Shown: positions 38,670 through 50,503 of the stretch, piece after piece
Position numbering within the stretch: the stretch's first letter is position 1
How the letters are laid out: each line of letters begins with the position of its first letter
Assembly (NCBI GenBank): GCA_963576725.1
Contig: OY755242.1
Location: 22,503,315 to 22,567,314, forward strand
From: Azorinus chamasolen
Lineage: Eukaryota > Mollusca > Bivalvia > Cardiida > Solecurtidae
Length of the DNA stretch: 64,000 nucleotides
Direction of reading: 5' to 3'
Position numbers and translations under genes: made by a program
Notes under the pieces: generated by a model
What the model saw: the letters and a program-made list of their open reading frames with translations, nothing else
The model's database searches: none
What the model was told of the DNA's origin: nothing

Positions 38670-39040
38670 TGCTCCCTAAAGGGATTTGGAGGAGCATATA
38701 GTTGCCACTTTGTCTGGCCGTCTGTTTGTCCATCCATCATAATGTCTGGAGCATACCACAAAAACTATAATAGGTATCAACATGAAACTTCATAGGTAGA
38801 TAGATATTGATGAGGAAAAGTGTAGTGCACAAGAACCATCACTCTCTTTTGCATAGTTCAGGACTTATTTCCCTTTGTTATTTTTCATACTTAAATTTTG
38901 TCTGGAGCATAACACAAAAACTATAATAGGTATTAACATGAAACTCCATAGGAAGATAGATCTTGATGAGGAAAAGTGCAATGTACAGGAACCATCACTC
39001 TCTTTTGCATAATTTAGGAGTTATTGCCCTTTGTTATTTT
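38670..39040 (+). mobile_element. HINE-like fragment, ATGCTCCC type
   Basis: Head TTTTTATGCTCCCTAAAGGG/..GGAGGAGCATATAG, a short TCTG stretch, and two ~130-base units with GAAACTTCATAGG and AGGAACCATCACTCTC. The 3' end is not evident. Confidence 0.5.
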
Positions 39041-39194
39041 TCAGCATATTTAGGTGTAAACCAAGCAAAGTAATAGATCAAGACAAGTCATGTAATTCAA
39101 CTTATCAGGATCCAACTGTTGACACTTTGAATATTTGTTTTTATAAAAAAAGATGGAAGATAAGAATGGGGTTCTGCCTAGTGTCCTGACAAAA

Positions 39195-39573
39195 GGACAA
39201 GCAATCAGCATAGACTTACATTAAAGGGCATCTGAAGGAGCCTTTTGATTAGGGTCTGCACTATTTGTTTCACACCTTGGCAAAATAATTATTGTATATT
39301 CAATGGAAAATTAGATGGGTTCATGATACACATTTGGGCATGTGGGAAGAAAAATGAGGCTGAAATGGGTTAACCCTTTCCCTCATATAGACACCTTTGC
39401 AAACAGAGTGGACCCAGATCAGGTGACTGTCTGATCAGGGTCTGCTCTGATTGCTAATGAAATTATAATACATCTGTCTGCTGTTTCTGCCAATGCTAAA
39501 AATAAAATGCTGCTAATAAATACTCATGATGTCATTATTTTTGTATGAATATATGCAACAAGGAAAGGTTTAG
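39195..39573. mobile_element. two adjacent family-A/B MITE copies
   Basis: A partial core at 39230-39372 (GAAGGAGCCTTTTGATTAGG) abuts a second copy from TTAA 39370 (CCCTTTCCCTCATATAG). The second has the core GACCCAGATCAGGTGACTG and ends at about 39572 (aaggaaaggttta). Confidence 0.5.
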
Positions 39574-40609
39574 TTGAAATTGAGGACACTGTTTGCAGAA
39601 GAGGCTTGCTCAGTGTACTGTGAAGGTCCCTGTTGTATGGAAGACATTAACTCATTACACACTAAGTATCATCTGCATACTTGTGTTCTGTTGCAATTTT
39701 GTATTTTTTCCCTCATTTCTCGTCAAAATATCAGAGAGTGGAACATTTTGGATCCTGCTGGGATGCCAAGTAACATGAATGTGGATACAAACTGTTTGCA
39801 TGGTTTATCACAAATTTGTTGCTTGCATGCAAAGGGTTGATAAATGTAGCATGAGTGGGTTAACTGGGGTCTAACGGATGGCTATTAAAGGAGTGGCCTT
39901 ACTTTGAGGGCTTTGTGCAAAACTGTTGTATTTATGTCAGTGATGAATTGATGATAACCTTTAAAAACACTTTTTATACAGATAGGATGCAACCTTTTAA
40001 AACCATTTTTGATGCAGATGGGATGCTAAGTTACTTGGCAACACATCAGAATCCAAACTGTTTTGTAGATATTTTTTAAGGAGAAATGGAAGAAAAATTA
40101 ACTTTGAGAACTGTAACAGACAAACAGCTTTTACACAGATAATTAATTAGCACGCAAAGTGTTCGATCAAAGTGGTACAGGCCTTGTACACTAAATCCTC
40201 AAACTGTTTATTGACATTTATACAATGCAGATGAAGCTTAGTCCTATCTTAGTTATTTTCTCATTGTTTTTGTTGATTGTTGGTTCAGTATTTTTTTTGG
40301 TCAAACTCTTTATCAGCAAGTTTGGAAATGAAGAAAGAACAACTGTTTTATTTGTTCTTTTTTATAATTTTGGAGTTTATGTAAGTTTACTTTTTGCAAG
40401 TTGATTCTTATACAGTGTATATTAATTTGTATTTTTTCTGATGTTTCAGTGCTGATCATATCTTTAGAAAGTAGCACTGTAGCATAGGTTGATGTAATCG
40501 TTTTACACAAGAATTTTATCCCCAAAATTGTGAACTTGAAGGAACTAGTCAAGTCTGCAGATTTCCCTTTAAGAGCAATTTCAAAACTTATACTCATGCA
40601 TCAATAGCT
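39574..40609. other. unassigned sequence
   Basis: AT-rich with no ORF of note. GATGCAACCTTTTAAAACC and similar strings at 39985-40025 are a short local duplication. Confidence 0.3.
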
Positions 40610-40835
40610 TTCTTTACTCCATGGGTATTTATGTAAGAAACAATGACCTTAATGATAATAAGATGGTTTGTTTATAATGGCATATGAACAGGAAATTTTA
40701 TACCTGGTAGAAACTGTAAAATCAGATCTATATAATTCCATAAGCAAACAGAGAAGACCCTGATCAGATGGCTCCTACAGGAGCCTATGATCTGAGTCAA
40801 TTTTGTTTGCAAAGGTATTGAACGGCATAAATGTA
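40610..40835 (+). mobile_element. family-A MITE, degraded ends
   Basis: TTTACTCCATGGGTATTTATG at the left, hairpin GATGGCTCCTACAGGAGCC, and a right end without GGGTTAA. Confidence 0.5.
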
Positions 40836-41493
40836 ATTAAAATTGTATAATACAAAACACATGGTCATATTCCGTAATGTATCAGATGCACAATATGTAT
40901 CCAAAGTATATTTCAGCAATATGTAGACAGACTAGTATACATTCGATACCTTGCTTGAAATTGTACTTGATGCTGGAAAAAAATTCTCAGTTAAAATCAT
41001 AACTTTTCATTGATGTTCTTGTTGCGCTAACGATTATATCTTTGACCAGTTTCAACAGACTTGACAAGTTTCTTATCTTTTGTGTACTTGTTATCTTACT
41101 ATACACATAACAGTTCTTCCATGATTATATGTGACATTGTACCTATATGTAAAGGCAGGAACATCTAGTATTGAGGCTTGTAATTTTTTGAGATGTATTG
41201 TCTCTTCCAATTCAGTTATATTGTATATATAGTGGGCAGTAGATTTAGGTCATGTTTTCGGCTTAGGAATGCCAGCAGTTTATGTATCCAGCTTATAGAT
41301 AGGGACAAAGTTTAGTCAGTGTGGTGTCTGAAATTTCAGAGAGATAGATTAGAGAAAATATGTGATTTATACTGATGGTCTCTCACAAGTTCGTTATCTG
41401 GATGATGCGTTTGTATGCCTTTTGATTTGTAACACCAACTGTAAGACATCCAAAATCAGTCAACCTGTATCGAGTAGAAACCTGAAAATTGTC
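40836..41493. other. unassigned AT-rich sequence
   Basis: No ORF, repeat end or RNA gene recognised. Confidence 0.3.
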
Positions 41494-42185
41494 TTAACCC
41501 TTTACCTATTGAATATTTGTGTAAGAAATAATGATGTCGTGAATATGCATTTGCTGAATTTTTGTAATGACATTTTATAATTTCATGAACAAACAGAGCA
41601 GACCCTAATGAGACAGCTCCTACAGGAGTTTGTCTGATCTGTGTCAACTCTTGTTTGCAAAGACATGAACTAGTTTGTATGAGGGAAAGGGTTCAGCATG
41701 CTTTGATGATTATTGTTTAAACTCTTTAAGCCATAAATATTCATGTAAGAAATTAAGACGACATGAAAATTTAGTGAATTTTTATAATGGCAATTTGAAC
41801 AAGGGTATGTTTTATCTTGACAGAAACTAAAATCAGATCTATATTACGTCTTAACCCTTTTATCAATGAATACTCATGTAATAGATAGTAACTTCACGAA
41901 TATCAATTGGGATTCATTTTATAATGGTATATGAAAACAGGAAATTTGATCATAGAAACTTGTCATATCTATATTATTTCATAAGCAAACTGTGCAGACC
42001 CTTGTCAGATGTCTCATACCAAAGCCGTCTGATCTTGGTCTACTGTGTTTGTAAAGGCATATTTATGGAGTAAAGGGTTATTAAAAGCAAACAGCAGACC
42101 CTTGTCAGATGGCTGCTACTGAAGCTGTCTCATCTGGGTCTACCCTGTTTGTGAAGGAATAAAAAGGCATAACCGTAGTAAAGGG
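41494..42185 (+). repeat. cluster of four family-A hairpin MITEs
   Basis: Copies lie at 41494-41696 (TTAACCCTTTACCTATTG to GGAAAGGGTT), ~41718-41850 (left half only), 41851-42081 (TTAACCCTTTTATCAATG to GTAAAGGGTTA) and ~42082-42187 (right half, ending GTAAAGGGTTAA). The cores differ in loop sequence, arguing for separate insertions next to each other plus truncation. Confidence 0.65.
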
Positions 42186-42187
42186 TT

Positions 42188-43430
42188 AATTGAGTGATAG
42201 TAAATGCATGCAATATTTTTTATAGATTACACTTGATTAAAACAAACATATGGCATTCAACCAAAGATGAAACAGAAAATTTAAGACCTCAAGTGATTAA
42301 ACTACCATCTACTAAACACCAACAAGTATATGACTGATGCTGGCAAACTACTTGTGTTTATTTACTGATTGTGATGAACTTGGAAATTAGTATTTTTCAT
42401 CCAACAGATTGTTTATACATTCCACTGTAGTTTATACAATACTTAGTACCTTGAAATACAGCTTACTTGCTGATTTGGAAAACTTCAGCCTATAGCCATC
42501 ATGTAAACACCCAGTCTATCTGCCATAAATATCTAATAAACATGTCTACTCAAAAATGTAATTCATTTCTGGGAGAACTCTCCAAAAGCAAATGCTTTAG
42601 AATAATTCACTTTGCTTGCGTACATAATATCGTCTATATATAACATATGGTGATTTTTAATCCAATACACATACAAGGTATATATTACTTGACACAAAGG
42701 CTCCCCTACTTAAAATCAGTTACACAGTAGTGTACAGTTTGAATTGTGGCACTATGGTACAGAACTGTAGATAGGATAGGTATTTAGGAAAACAAGATAA
42801 ACCATTTTATATAAATATCTCGTTCAGGTTCCTTTTGAGAGAGAGAGTAGGAAGCTTTTGATAAATGAATATGCCTCATATCTACAGCCCTGTATAAATG
42901 TGGCTGAAGTTTTCCAGAGGCAAACACCATTGTTCTGTTGACTGTTACAGTTTGTCGTGATTTCGTAGCAGATGTGGTAGTGTATAGTATGATGGCATGG
43001 TACAGTTTGTCATTCCTGTGCTTGGATTTCAATTTTATTGAGTAACTTTGCAATTATATACAAGTTTAATTACAGGTTTTTGTTTATTATACAGTTTAAT
43101 TTTATTGTAATTAGAAGTAAGCACAATTCCTAACTGGTTGAAGTTTGTTTATTCTGTGCTTTTACAAATATGCAAGCAGACAGGCGGGCAGAATCGTGTA
43201 CAATGGTTATGTGGAACAGGTTGCATGTGTTATTATTGTTATATAGTCATTCATGTGTCTAGTGATGTAAAAATGAGGATATTTGTTAATAGGCTGGATG
43301 TTTGTGGTAGCAATTTAATTTTATTTCAACGAAATGAAAAGCAAGTTTGTCTTCCATATTTTTTTACGACTTAACTTGTTTTTCAACAGATTTGACATAT
43401 TTTTTCCCAATTTCTATTTAAATACTTTTT
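42188..43430. other. unassigned AT-rich sequence
   Basis: Short ORFs on both strands lack family features. No repeat ends were recognised. Confidence 0.3.
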
Positions 43431-44888
43431 TGTAGCTCACTTGAGCATGCTCAGATGAGCTTTTGTGATCGTCTGGCTGTCAACAATTGCTTTAAACGAT
43501 ATTTCCTTAGAAACCACAAGGCCGAATGTAATCAAGCTTCACAGAAATGATCTTTGTATCATGCTCTATAAAAACTGTGAATAGAATCTGGATCCATGTA
43601 GAACTCTGGTTGCCATGGCAAACAAAAGAAAAAATATTTAAGCATCTTCTTAAAAACCAGTGGTTAGAATTGAATGACATTTGATAGGAATAGTCTTCCT
43701 GTGACCCTCTACCAAAATCGTTAAAATCATCTTTTTATCTAAAAAAAACCCCAACAACAACAAAAAACATGGCTGCTTGATCAAACAGGGCTTGATTTCC
43801 TTCTATAACTACATAGAAAACCTTTAAAAATCTTCCTCTCCAAAACTGGTGGTCTAATTTGAATGGTATTTGGTAGGAATAGTTGCCTGGTGACGCTTTC
43901 AAAATTGTTAAAATCATGTTGGTATCTCAAAAAACATGGCCAGAGGCGTGACTAGATCTCCTTATATAACTACAGTAAAAACTCGATTGTTGGAACACTC
44001 AACTACATACCATTATTGATCTTTAACACAGGTGGCAGTTTATGCAGGGTGAAAGTCATGCAGAAACCTCCTCTAGGAGCCATGACAATCATCCTGCATT
44101 AAGCAGCCACCTGCCTACAAAGTATAAATTCTTCTTCACTAAATTTCCGTAGTATTGATCTTTTACTGTTTATAGAAAACCTTTAAAAATCCTCTCCAAA
44201 ACTGATGGTCCATTTTGAATAGCATTTGGTAACAATAGTCTCCTGGTGACCCTGTGTCAAAATTTGTTAAAATCGTGTTGATCTCAAAAAAACATGGCCA
44301 CCAGCGGCGTGGCTAGATTTCCTTATATAACTATATATAAACCTCTTCTCCAAAACTGGTGGTCCAATTTGAATGGCATTTTGTAGGAATAGTCGCATGG
44401 TGTCCCTTTATCAAAATTGCTAAAATGATGATATCTCAAAAAACATGGCCGCCATGGGCGTGGCTAGATTTCCTTATACAACTATATAGAAAACCTTTAA
44501 AAATCTTGTCCAAAACCAATGGTCCAATTTGAATGGTATTTAGTAGGAATAATCACCTGGTGACCTTTTATCAAAATTGTTAAAATCATGTTTATATCTG
44601 AAAAAACATGGTCGCCAGACTTCCTTATATATCTATACAGAAACCTTTAAAAATCTTCTCGCGCAATTTGAATGGTATTTGGTAGTCTTCTGATGACCAT
44701 ATTGAGAATTAATTTTGACTACCATGCATTTTGAACATATTGTACAATCTTCAGTTGAAAAAATTAAGAACTACTATGGCCCTCTTATCTTCATTTTCTG
44801 GAGATGGTTGTGACTAGACTAGTAGTTCATCTCTATCGAGTGCTACTATTAACAGGTGCGCGATATAGGGCCATCACAGCCCTCTTGT
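43431..44888 (+). mobile_element. HINE element with a MITE inside
   Basis: Head TAGCTCACTTGAGCATGCTCAGATGAGC, units with AAAACCTTTAAAAATCTTC, TGGTCCAATTTGAATGGTAT and AAAAAACATGGCCGCC, and the 3' end AACAGGTGCGCGATATAGGGC with CCCTCTTGTTT. A family-D MITE interrupts at 43974. Confidence 0.65.
43974..44167. mobile_element. family-D palindromic MITE (pogo-like), bounded copy
   Basis: Ends CAGTAAAAAC and ATCTTTTACTG in a TA context, inserted in a HINE unit. The palindromic middle is CAGGTGGCAGTTTATGCAGG against CCTGCATTAAGCAGCCACCTG-type sequence (about 44031-44115). This copy gives the best end definition of the family. Confidence 0.6.
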
Positions 44889-45013
44889 TTACAGAATGAG
44901 ATTACAGATTTTGTATGCGGCCAAAGAAGGCATAAAGTAACCATGAGTCCATCAATGCAACCATTTCTCAGCCAGTTGCTCTGTAATTGGTGGTGTTCAC
45001 AGTATTTTGATCC

Positions 45014-45519
45014 TTAACCCTTTGCCTAATGAATATTCATTTTTAGCTCGTCTGTTTCGAAGAAAAGTTGAGCTATTGTGATCACTGGGTCGTTGTCGTC
45101 TGTAGCGGCATGCAAAAACTTTAATGTAGCTCATTATTCGAAAAGTATAAGAGGTACCAACATGAAACTTCATAAGTTAGTAGATCTCATTGAGGGGGAG
45201 GCCCTTGCATAAGAACCATAACTCTTGATTTCAAAATTTTGGAGTTATGGCCCTTTGTTTTAAAAAAAAAAAAAAGAACTTAATTTAGCTGGACAAGCAC
45301 CAAATCAGACGAGCGTTTGCACTGCACACAGCTCTTGTTGAAATAATTACTGTATGAGCATCAGTTAGCTGAAATTTTATAATGGCATTATGACCAAGGA
45401 CATTTCTTGGCCAGACAAGACTTTAGAATAAGATGAAGATGATTTCATAAGCAAAAGATGATTTCATAAGCAAATAAAACACTGATCAGATGGCTTCAAC
45501 TATGAGGTAATGCGTTTAA
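45014..45519 (+). mobile_element. family-A MITE split by a HINE
   Basis: TTAA at 45014-45017 and 45516-45519. The left arm CCCTTTGCCTAATGAATATTC stops at 45040, and the body resumes at 45340 (AAATAATTACTGTATGAGC). A core remnant GATCAGATGGCTTCAAC lies near 45483. Confidence 0.65.
45041..45339 (+). mobile_element. HINE, GCTCGTCTGTTTCGAAG type
   Basis: Head TTTTTAGCTCGTCTGTTTCG/AAAAGTTGAGC, one core unit with CATGAAACTTCATAAG and GGAGTTATGGCCC, and 3' AGACGAGCGTTTGC with hairpin and CTCTTGTT. It sits exactly inside a family-A MITE. Confidence 0.65.
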
Positions 45520-45884
45520 CACCTTCGACGTGCCATTCAAATTTTAAGTGTTTTTCTCTTTCTGTTGTGGCAGAAATAATTGTGGACTTGAGGGAATTTT
45601 TGTACCTTATGTTTGAAATACTGTTTCATTCAGTTGTTCAGAGAAAAGTGGAGAACTTAACACTATTTTTAACACTATGAATGCTGAATATTCAAAATGG
45701 AATATCCATCAGTGTGTGAGTATAGAGTATTCAGTAAGAAAGAGGAGCCTTCTGAGCAGAGTCTACGGTGTTTGAAAATACCAGTATACACATTTCCTAC
45801 ATTCAAAGAGTTTGAATGGTAAAACATGTAACAGGGTAGTAGTTGCTATACATGTATGTAAGTGCTCCATATTATCTTTATTTT

Positions 45885-46678
45885 TAGCTCACCTGGCACA
45901 AAGTGCCAAGGTGAGCTATTGGGATGATCCTGTGTCCGTCGTCGTGCGGGCGTCAGCAATTTACTTAAACATCTTCTCTGGAACCACATAGCCAAGAGCT
46001 TTGATATTTGGTATGTAGCATGATGTAATGGTCCTCTACAAAGATTGTTCAAATTATGTCCCCCGGGCCAAAAATGGCCCTGCCCCGGGGCTTATCAGTT
46101 TTTCATAGGAAAATCTTTAAAAATCTTCTTCTCTGAAACTGTAAGGCAGAGACCTTTGGTATTTGGTATGTAGCATCGTCTAATAGTCCTCTACTAAGAT
46201 TGTTCAAATTATGACCCCCAGGACAAAAATGGCCCCGCCCCGGGGCTTATCAGTTTTTCATAGGAAAATCTTTAAAAATCTTCTTCTCTGAAACTGTAAG
46301 GCATAGACCTTTGGTATTTGGTATGTAGCATCATCTAATAGTCCTCTACCAAGTTTAATCAAATTATGACCCACGGACCAAAAATGGCCCCGCCCTGGGG
46401 CTTATCAGTTTTTCATAGGAAAATCTTTATAAATCTTCCTATGAAAAACTGTTAAGATCTAGACCCTTGATATTTGGTTTGCAGCATAATATAATGGTTT
46501 TCTACCAAGATTGTTCAAATTATTACCCCTGGGCCAAAAATGGCCCTGCCCTGGGGCTTATCAGTTTTTTAAGAATCTTCTTCTCCAAAACTGTAAGGCT
46601 GAGACCTTTAATCTTTCATTGAAATCATAAATCTGTTATGAACAGGTGAGCGATTAAGGGCCATCATGGCCCTCTTGT
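45885..46678 (+). mobile_element. HINE, GCTCACCTGG type
   Basis: Head TAGCTCACCTGGCACAAAGTGCCAAGGTGAGC is a strong hairpin. Four ~155-base units of the GGGCCAAAAATGGCCC type follow, then the 3' end CAGGTGAGCGATTAAGGGCC, hairpin AGGGCCATCATGGCCCT and CTTG. A 21-base G-run follows (46685-46705). Confidence 0.7.
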
Positions 46679-46779
46679 TTTGGCCGGGGGGGGGGGGGGG
46701 GGGGGTAAGCAACATTTTAGTTTTCTTCCTATACAGAAAACATGCCTATAGCAACCATATAACAAATATACATTGGGCT

Positions 46780-46875
46780 CAAAAAAGCAGGTGGTTACTT
46801 AATGCAGAATGAAAGTTATGCAGAAAGCCCCTCTTTTGTCCTGCATAAAGCTACCACCTGTCTTAAAAAAAAAAC
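46780..46875. mobile_element. family-D MITE fragment
   Basis: AGCAGGTGGTTACTTAATGC against CATAAAGCTACCACCTG; ends missing. Confidence 0.45.
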
Positions 46876-47016
46876 CACCCTGAATTATAGTTATTATGAA
46901 AGTCCAATGATAGATGTTGCTTCACTTTGATTTGCACGGGGGGGAAGGTGTATAATTGTCATAGCCATAGTGAGCTGCTTGTGCTAATATTATACAAGTC
47001 TCTGCATAGCTTCTTT

Positions 47017-47484
47017 TAGTTCACCTGAACACATAGTGTTAAAGGTGAGCTATTGTGATAGTCTGATGTCCGCTGTAGGACCAATTTCGACCAAATTCCA
47101 CAGATGGTTCTTGTTGGATTTATTCTGTGAATATTCATGTAAGAAATAATTAATATTAATTAGGATATTTTTTATAATGGCATGCAAACACAGAAAACTA
47201 GAATCAGATCTTCATATTTTTTTTTGATATCTGATCTGATCAGTGCTATACACTTGGCATCTGAAAGAACTGTAGCCTATAGTTTTCAGAACCAAACGTT
47301 AACACAACCATCAGATCTTGGTCTACTCTATTTGCAAAGGTGTTAAAAGGTGTATATTTGGAGTAAAGGGTTGACTTGCATTTGCAATATTTTCTAACCG
47401 TTCGAAATCGTTCTTGTATAAACAATAGATTAAATAGTCTATTGACTTGGGTGAGTGATATAGGGCTATGGTGACCCTCTTGTC
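47017..47484 (+). mobile_element. short HINE containing a family-A MITE
   Basis: Head TTTTAGTTCACCTGAACAC/GTTAAAGGTGAGC and a 3' end GGGTGAGTGATATAGGGC..GACCCTCTTGTC at about 47446-47483. The middle is filled by a MITE, the reverse nesting order of 45014-45519. Confidence 0.5.
47118..47374 (+). mobile_element. family-A MITE inside a HINE
   Basis: Runs from TTTATTCTGTGAATATTCATG to GGAGTAAAGGGTTGA. The core is diverged, with only one hairpin arm (GATCTTGGTCTACTC) clear. Confidence 0.5.
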
Positions 47485-47797
47485 GATCATTGTGTCTTAT
47501 GTTGACTAATACTTGCCAGTTACTTAGCAAAAATATTTTGTTAAAGGAATTTCAAATATTTTTCAATGTGTTATATATATACATGTATATGAGAAATATT
47601 TCGCTACTGTTTTATATCCTGTCTCACTGTTGATATTTATGTTATCAATATACATGTATAGCTATGTAAATCTGTTTACTGGAATATTAGATGATTTATA
47701 GTTTAGAGGTATTTGAATGATAAGCGATTCAATTGATTCTTAACAAATTTAGAATGGGTATATACCTAAAAGTATTCTGATTGACAAACTTCGGCAA

Positions 47798-47866
47798 ATA
47801 GTGCAGATCCAGATCAAACATTTCCTGAAGGAGCCATTTGATTGGGGTCTACGCTATTTGCTACTG
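47798..47866 (+). mobile_element. hairpin MITE core fragment
   Basis: AAATAGTGCAGATCCAGATC pairs with GATTGGGGTCTACGCTATTT. No ends. Confidence 0.45.
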
Positions 47867-48011
47867 TCAGTCTTAAATTTAAAGTTATCAAAATGGTGCC
47901 ATATTGAATTATTCTGCTTTACAAACGTGTGGAGATTGGATGTCTTAATATTTTGGGTAATTAGGGTAAACCTGTATCAGAAGACCCTCTTAGTAGTTGG
48001 ATGTCTGCTGT

Positions 48012-48252
48012 TTAATCCTTTACTCCATAAATAAGCCTTTTTACATCTTTGCAAACAGTAGACCCAGATCAGACGACTCCTGTAGAAGCAGTCTGATCAG
48101 GGTCTGCTCTTGTTTGCATATGACATATTGCAGATATGATTCTACAGTTTTCTGCTGTGGCCGAAGATTTGTGTCCAGTTGCTATTAAGTCTAATTAATA
48201 TATGAATGATGTCATTATTTGTTACATGAATGTTCATGAAGTAAAGGGTTAA
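48012..48252 (-). mobile_element. family-A MITE, full length, reverse
   Basis: TTAA 48012-48015 and 48249-48252. Core GACCCAGATCAGACGACTCC..GTCTGATCAGGGTC; right end TTCATGAAGTAAAGGGTTAA. Confidence 0.75.
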
Positions 48253-48311
48253 AAATGACTGGGTTAAAAAAGTATGTTGTAGGACTAAAGAAATTTCAAA
48301 TGCAAGTTTAA

Positions 48312-48543
48312 TTAACCCTTTAGATCATGAAATTAAGAAAGATCTTAAATATGAATCGGTTAAATTTTTGAAATGGCATATGAACATCAGAAATTTGGCC
48401 ATGACATAAACTAGAATTCTCTCTCTATATTATTACATAAGCAAAGAGCAGAATAATCAGACGGCTCTTATAGGAGCTGTATGACCAGGGTTTACCCTGT
48501 TTGCAAAGACATTAAAAGGCATGTCTAAGAAATAAAGGGTTCA
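48312..48543 (+). mobile_element. family-A MITE
   Basis: TTAA 48312-48315 with CCCTTTAGATCATG. Core CAGACGGCTCTTATAGGAGC; right end AAATAAAGGGTTCA, mutated at TTAA. Confidence 0.6.
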
Positions 48544-48711
48544 GGGGTTAAATTGGGTGGATAAGGCATGTGGAAAAATCAATAATGACGTTTACATCAA
48601 GTTTTCATGGCTAACCTTTGTATAGGATTATTTATAGCTACTTGTAATTTATATTTACAACAGTATATTCTGTCTTTTATGACCTCAAAAGAAATCTTGT
48701 TCTGGATTTTT

Positions 48712-48812
48712 AATACAGGTGGTAGCTTAATTCAGGACAAAGGTCATGCAGAAAGCTCTTATGGGAGCTTTCTGCATTAGAATGCCCTACATTAAGCAAC
48801 CACCCGCTTTAA
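48712..48812. mobile_element. family-D MITE, palindromic core
   Basis: ACAGGTGGTAGCTTAATTCAGG, AAGCTCTTATGGGAGCTT at the centre, and ACATTAAGCAACCACCCGC, separated by a short loop. Confidence 0.5.
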
Positions 48813-48843
48813 ATGACAAATTATCAAGATGAAAATTTAATTT

Positions 48844-49063
48844 TTAACTGTTTCCCTGTTTTAGGTTTATTCCAAAATTGAATATTAACTGAAAAAATAG
48901 TTATAATGAAATATGGAAGGTGAAACATTGCAGCTATTTTAGAAAGTAAAGAAACATCTTTCAAATTCGAATAGCAAACAGAGCAGACCCTGATAAGATG
49001 GTCTGATCTGGGTCTACTGTTTGCAAATATGTGAAAAGGCGTTTATATGAAGGAAAGGGTTAA
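48844..49063 (+). mobile_element. family-B MITE, full length
   Basis: TTAA at both ends (48844-48847, 49060-49063). Left end CTGTTTCCCTGTTTTAGG, core GACCCTGATAAGATGGTCTG with one hairpin arm deleted, right end GAAGGAAAGGGTTAA. Confidence 0.65.
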
Positions 49064-49157
49064 TTCTTCATTTTGCAATTCCGGCAGTTAAGGAGGACAA
49101 CAAACTGAAGAGTTCTACTGTGACATGTACATGTACTTTAACAAACCATGTTACATG

Positions 49158-49449
49158 GTTAGAGATTAAGAATAAGATCTATCGCAAGAAAACATTCTGA
49201 ATGTCCAAACACTTGTTAACCCTTTCCTCCATGTAAACGTGTTTGCAAACAGCTTGGACCCAGTCGGACTGCTCCTGGGAGCAGTCTGATCAGGGTCTGC
49301 TCTGTTAGAGATTAAGAATAAGATCTATCGCAAAAAAACATTCTGAATGTCCAAACACTTATTAACCCTTTCCTCCATGTAAACGTGTTTGCAAACAGCT
49401 TAGACCCAGTCGGACTGCTCCTGGGAGCTGTCTGATCAGGGTCTGCTCT
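49158..49449 (+). repeat. 146-bp recent tandem duplication including half a MITE
   Basis: GTTAGAGATTAAGAATAAG begins units at 49158 and 49304. The two units differ at only a few bases over ~146 positions, so the duplication is recent. Each includes CCAAACACTT.TTAACCC and the left half of a family-B MITE with GGACTGCTCCTGGGAGC. Confidence 0.75.
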
Positions 49450-49605
49450 GTTTACTCGGGGTCTACTCTGGAATTTGATAGACATTTCTTTTCTTCTAAA
49501 TTGGTTAAAATGTTCCACCTTCAATATTTCATTATAACTATTTTGCCCATGAATATTCAACAGGTATTGAAATTTGGAATAAACATAGAACAGGGAAAGG
49601 GTTAA
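49362..49605 (-). mobile_element. family-B MITE, full length, reverse
   Basis: TTAA 49362-49365 and 49602-49605. Right tail CAGGTATTGAAATTTGGAAT and AACAGGGAAAGGGTTAA. Its left part is shared with the tandem duplication. Confidence 0.7.
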
Positions 49606-50113
49606 AAACAAACAATTTTTTTTTTATAAAATGGCTGTTTCCTTGGGGGACAGGTCCAAAGATACAGGGGCATATTTCAATTACAATAGTTATTTCTCCA
49701 GCAATCCCAATGTTGTGACCTTTTAGAATAATCTATTCAAGTCGATTTTAATTTAAAGAGTACTCACAACATAAGTTTTGGTGGAGAAATGAGTTATTCT
49801 TAGAAAAAAAGATTTAAAGATTTAATTTACGCATCTTATCTACCGGTATGCCTCCGTTAGTGAGGAATTAGAATTTTCTTATTTCTGACAGTATTCAATT
49901 GATCTCTTGATACAGTTTATACAAAGTTAGTGGTACTTTATCTTGTTGCAATTTAAATTCTGCTCAGATGTTTGTTCATTCCTATCCATGTAGTTTTTTG
50001 TCAATTTACAATACATATTACTAAATTTTACTACAAGACTTCGTAAATAATTGGAAAAATTCTGGATGTATATCTGGGACAAAAGTGATACATTAAAGAA
50101 ATGGTGATATTTT
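49606..50113. other. unassigned AT-rich sequence
   Basis: No ORF, repeat end or hairpin recognised. Confidence 0.3.
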
Positions 50114-50503
50114 TATGCCCCCATTGACGATAGTCGGGGGCATATTGTTTTTGCCCTGTCTGTTTGTCTGTTTGTCCATTTGTCTGTTTGTTTGTCAGCA
50201 ACTTTAACATTGGTCATAACTTTTGAGCCAGTATAGATAGAGACTTGATATTTGGCATACATATGTATCTCATCAAGCCGCACATTTTGAGCGGTGACGT
50301 GTCAAGGTCATCCTTCAAGGTCAGAGGTCAAATATATGGGTCAAATCGCCGACTTTAACATTGGCCATAACTTTTGGACCAATAGAGATAGAGACTTGAT
50401 ATTTGGCATGCTTGTGTATCTCATGAGGCTGCACATTTTGAGGGGTGACAAGGTCAGAGGTCAAATATATGAGGGGGCATAGTGTTTCACAAACACATCT
50501 TGT
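50114..50503 (+). mobile_element. HINE, ATGCCCCC type, short
   Basis: Head TTTTATGCCCCCATTGACGA/TAGTCGGGGGCATATTG, (CTGTTTGT)n, one and a half units with AACATTGGCCATAACTTTTG and CAAGGTCAGAGGTCAAATAT, 3' GGGGGCATAGTG and hairpin GTGTTTCACAAACAC before ATCTTGTT. Confidence 0.7.
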
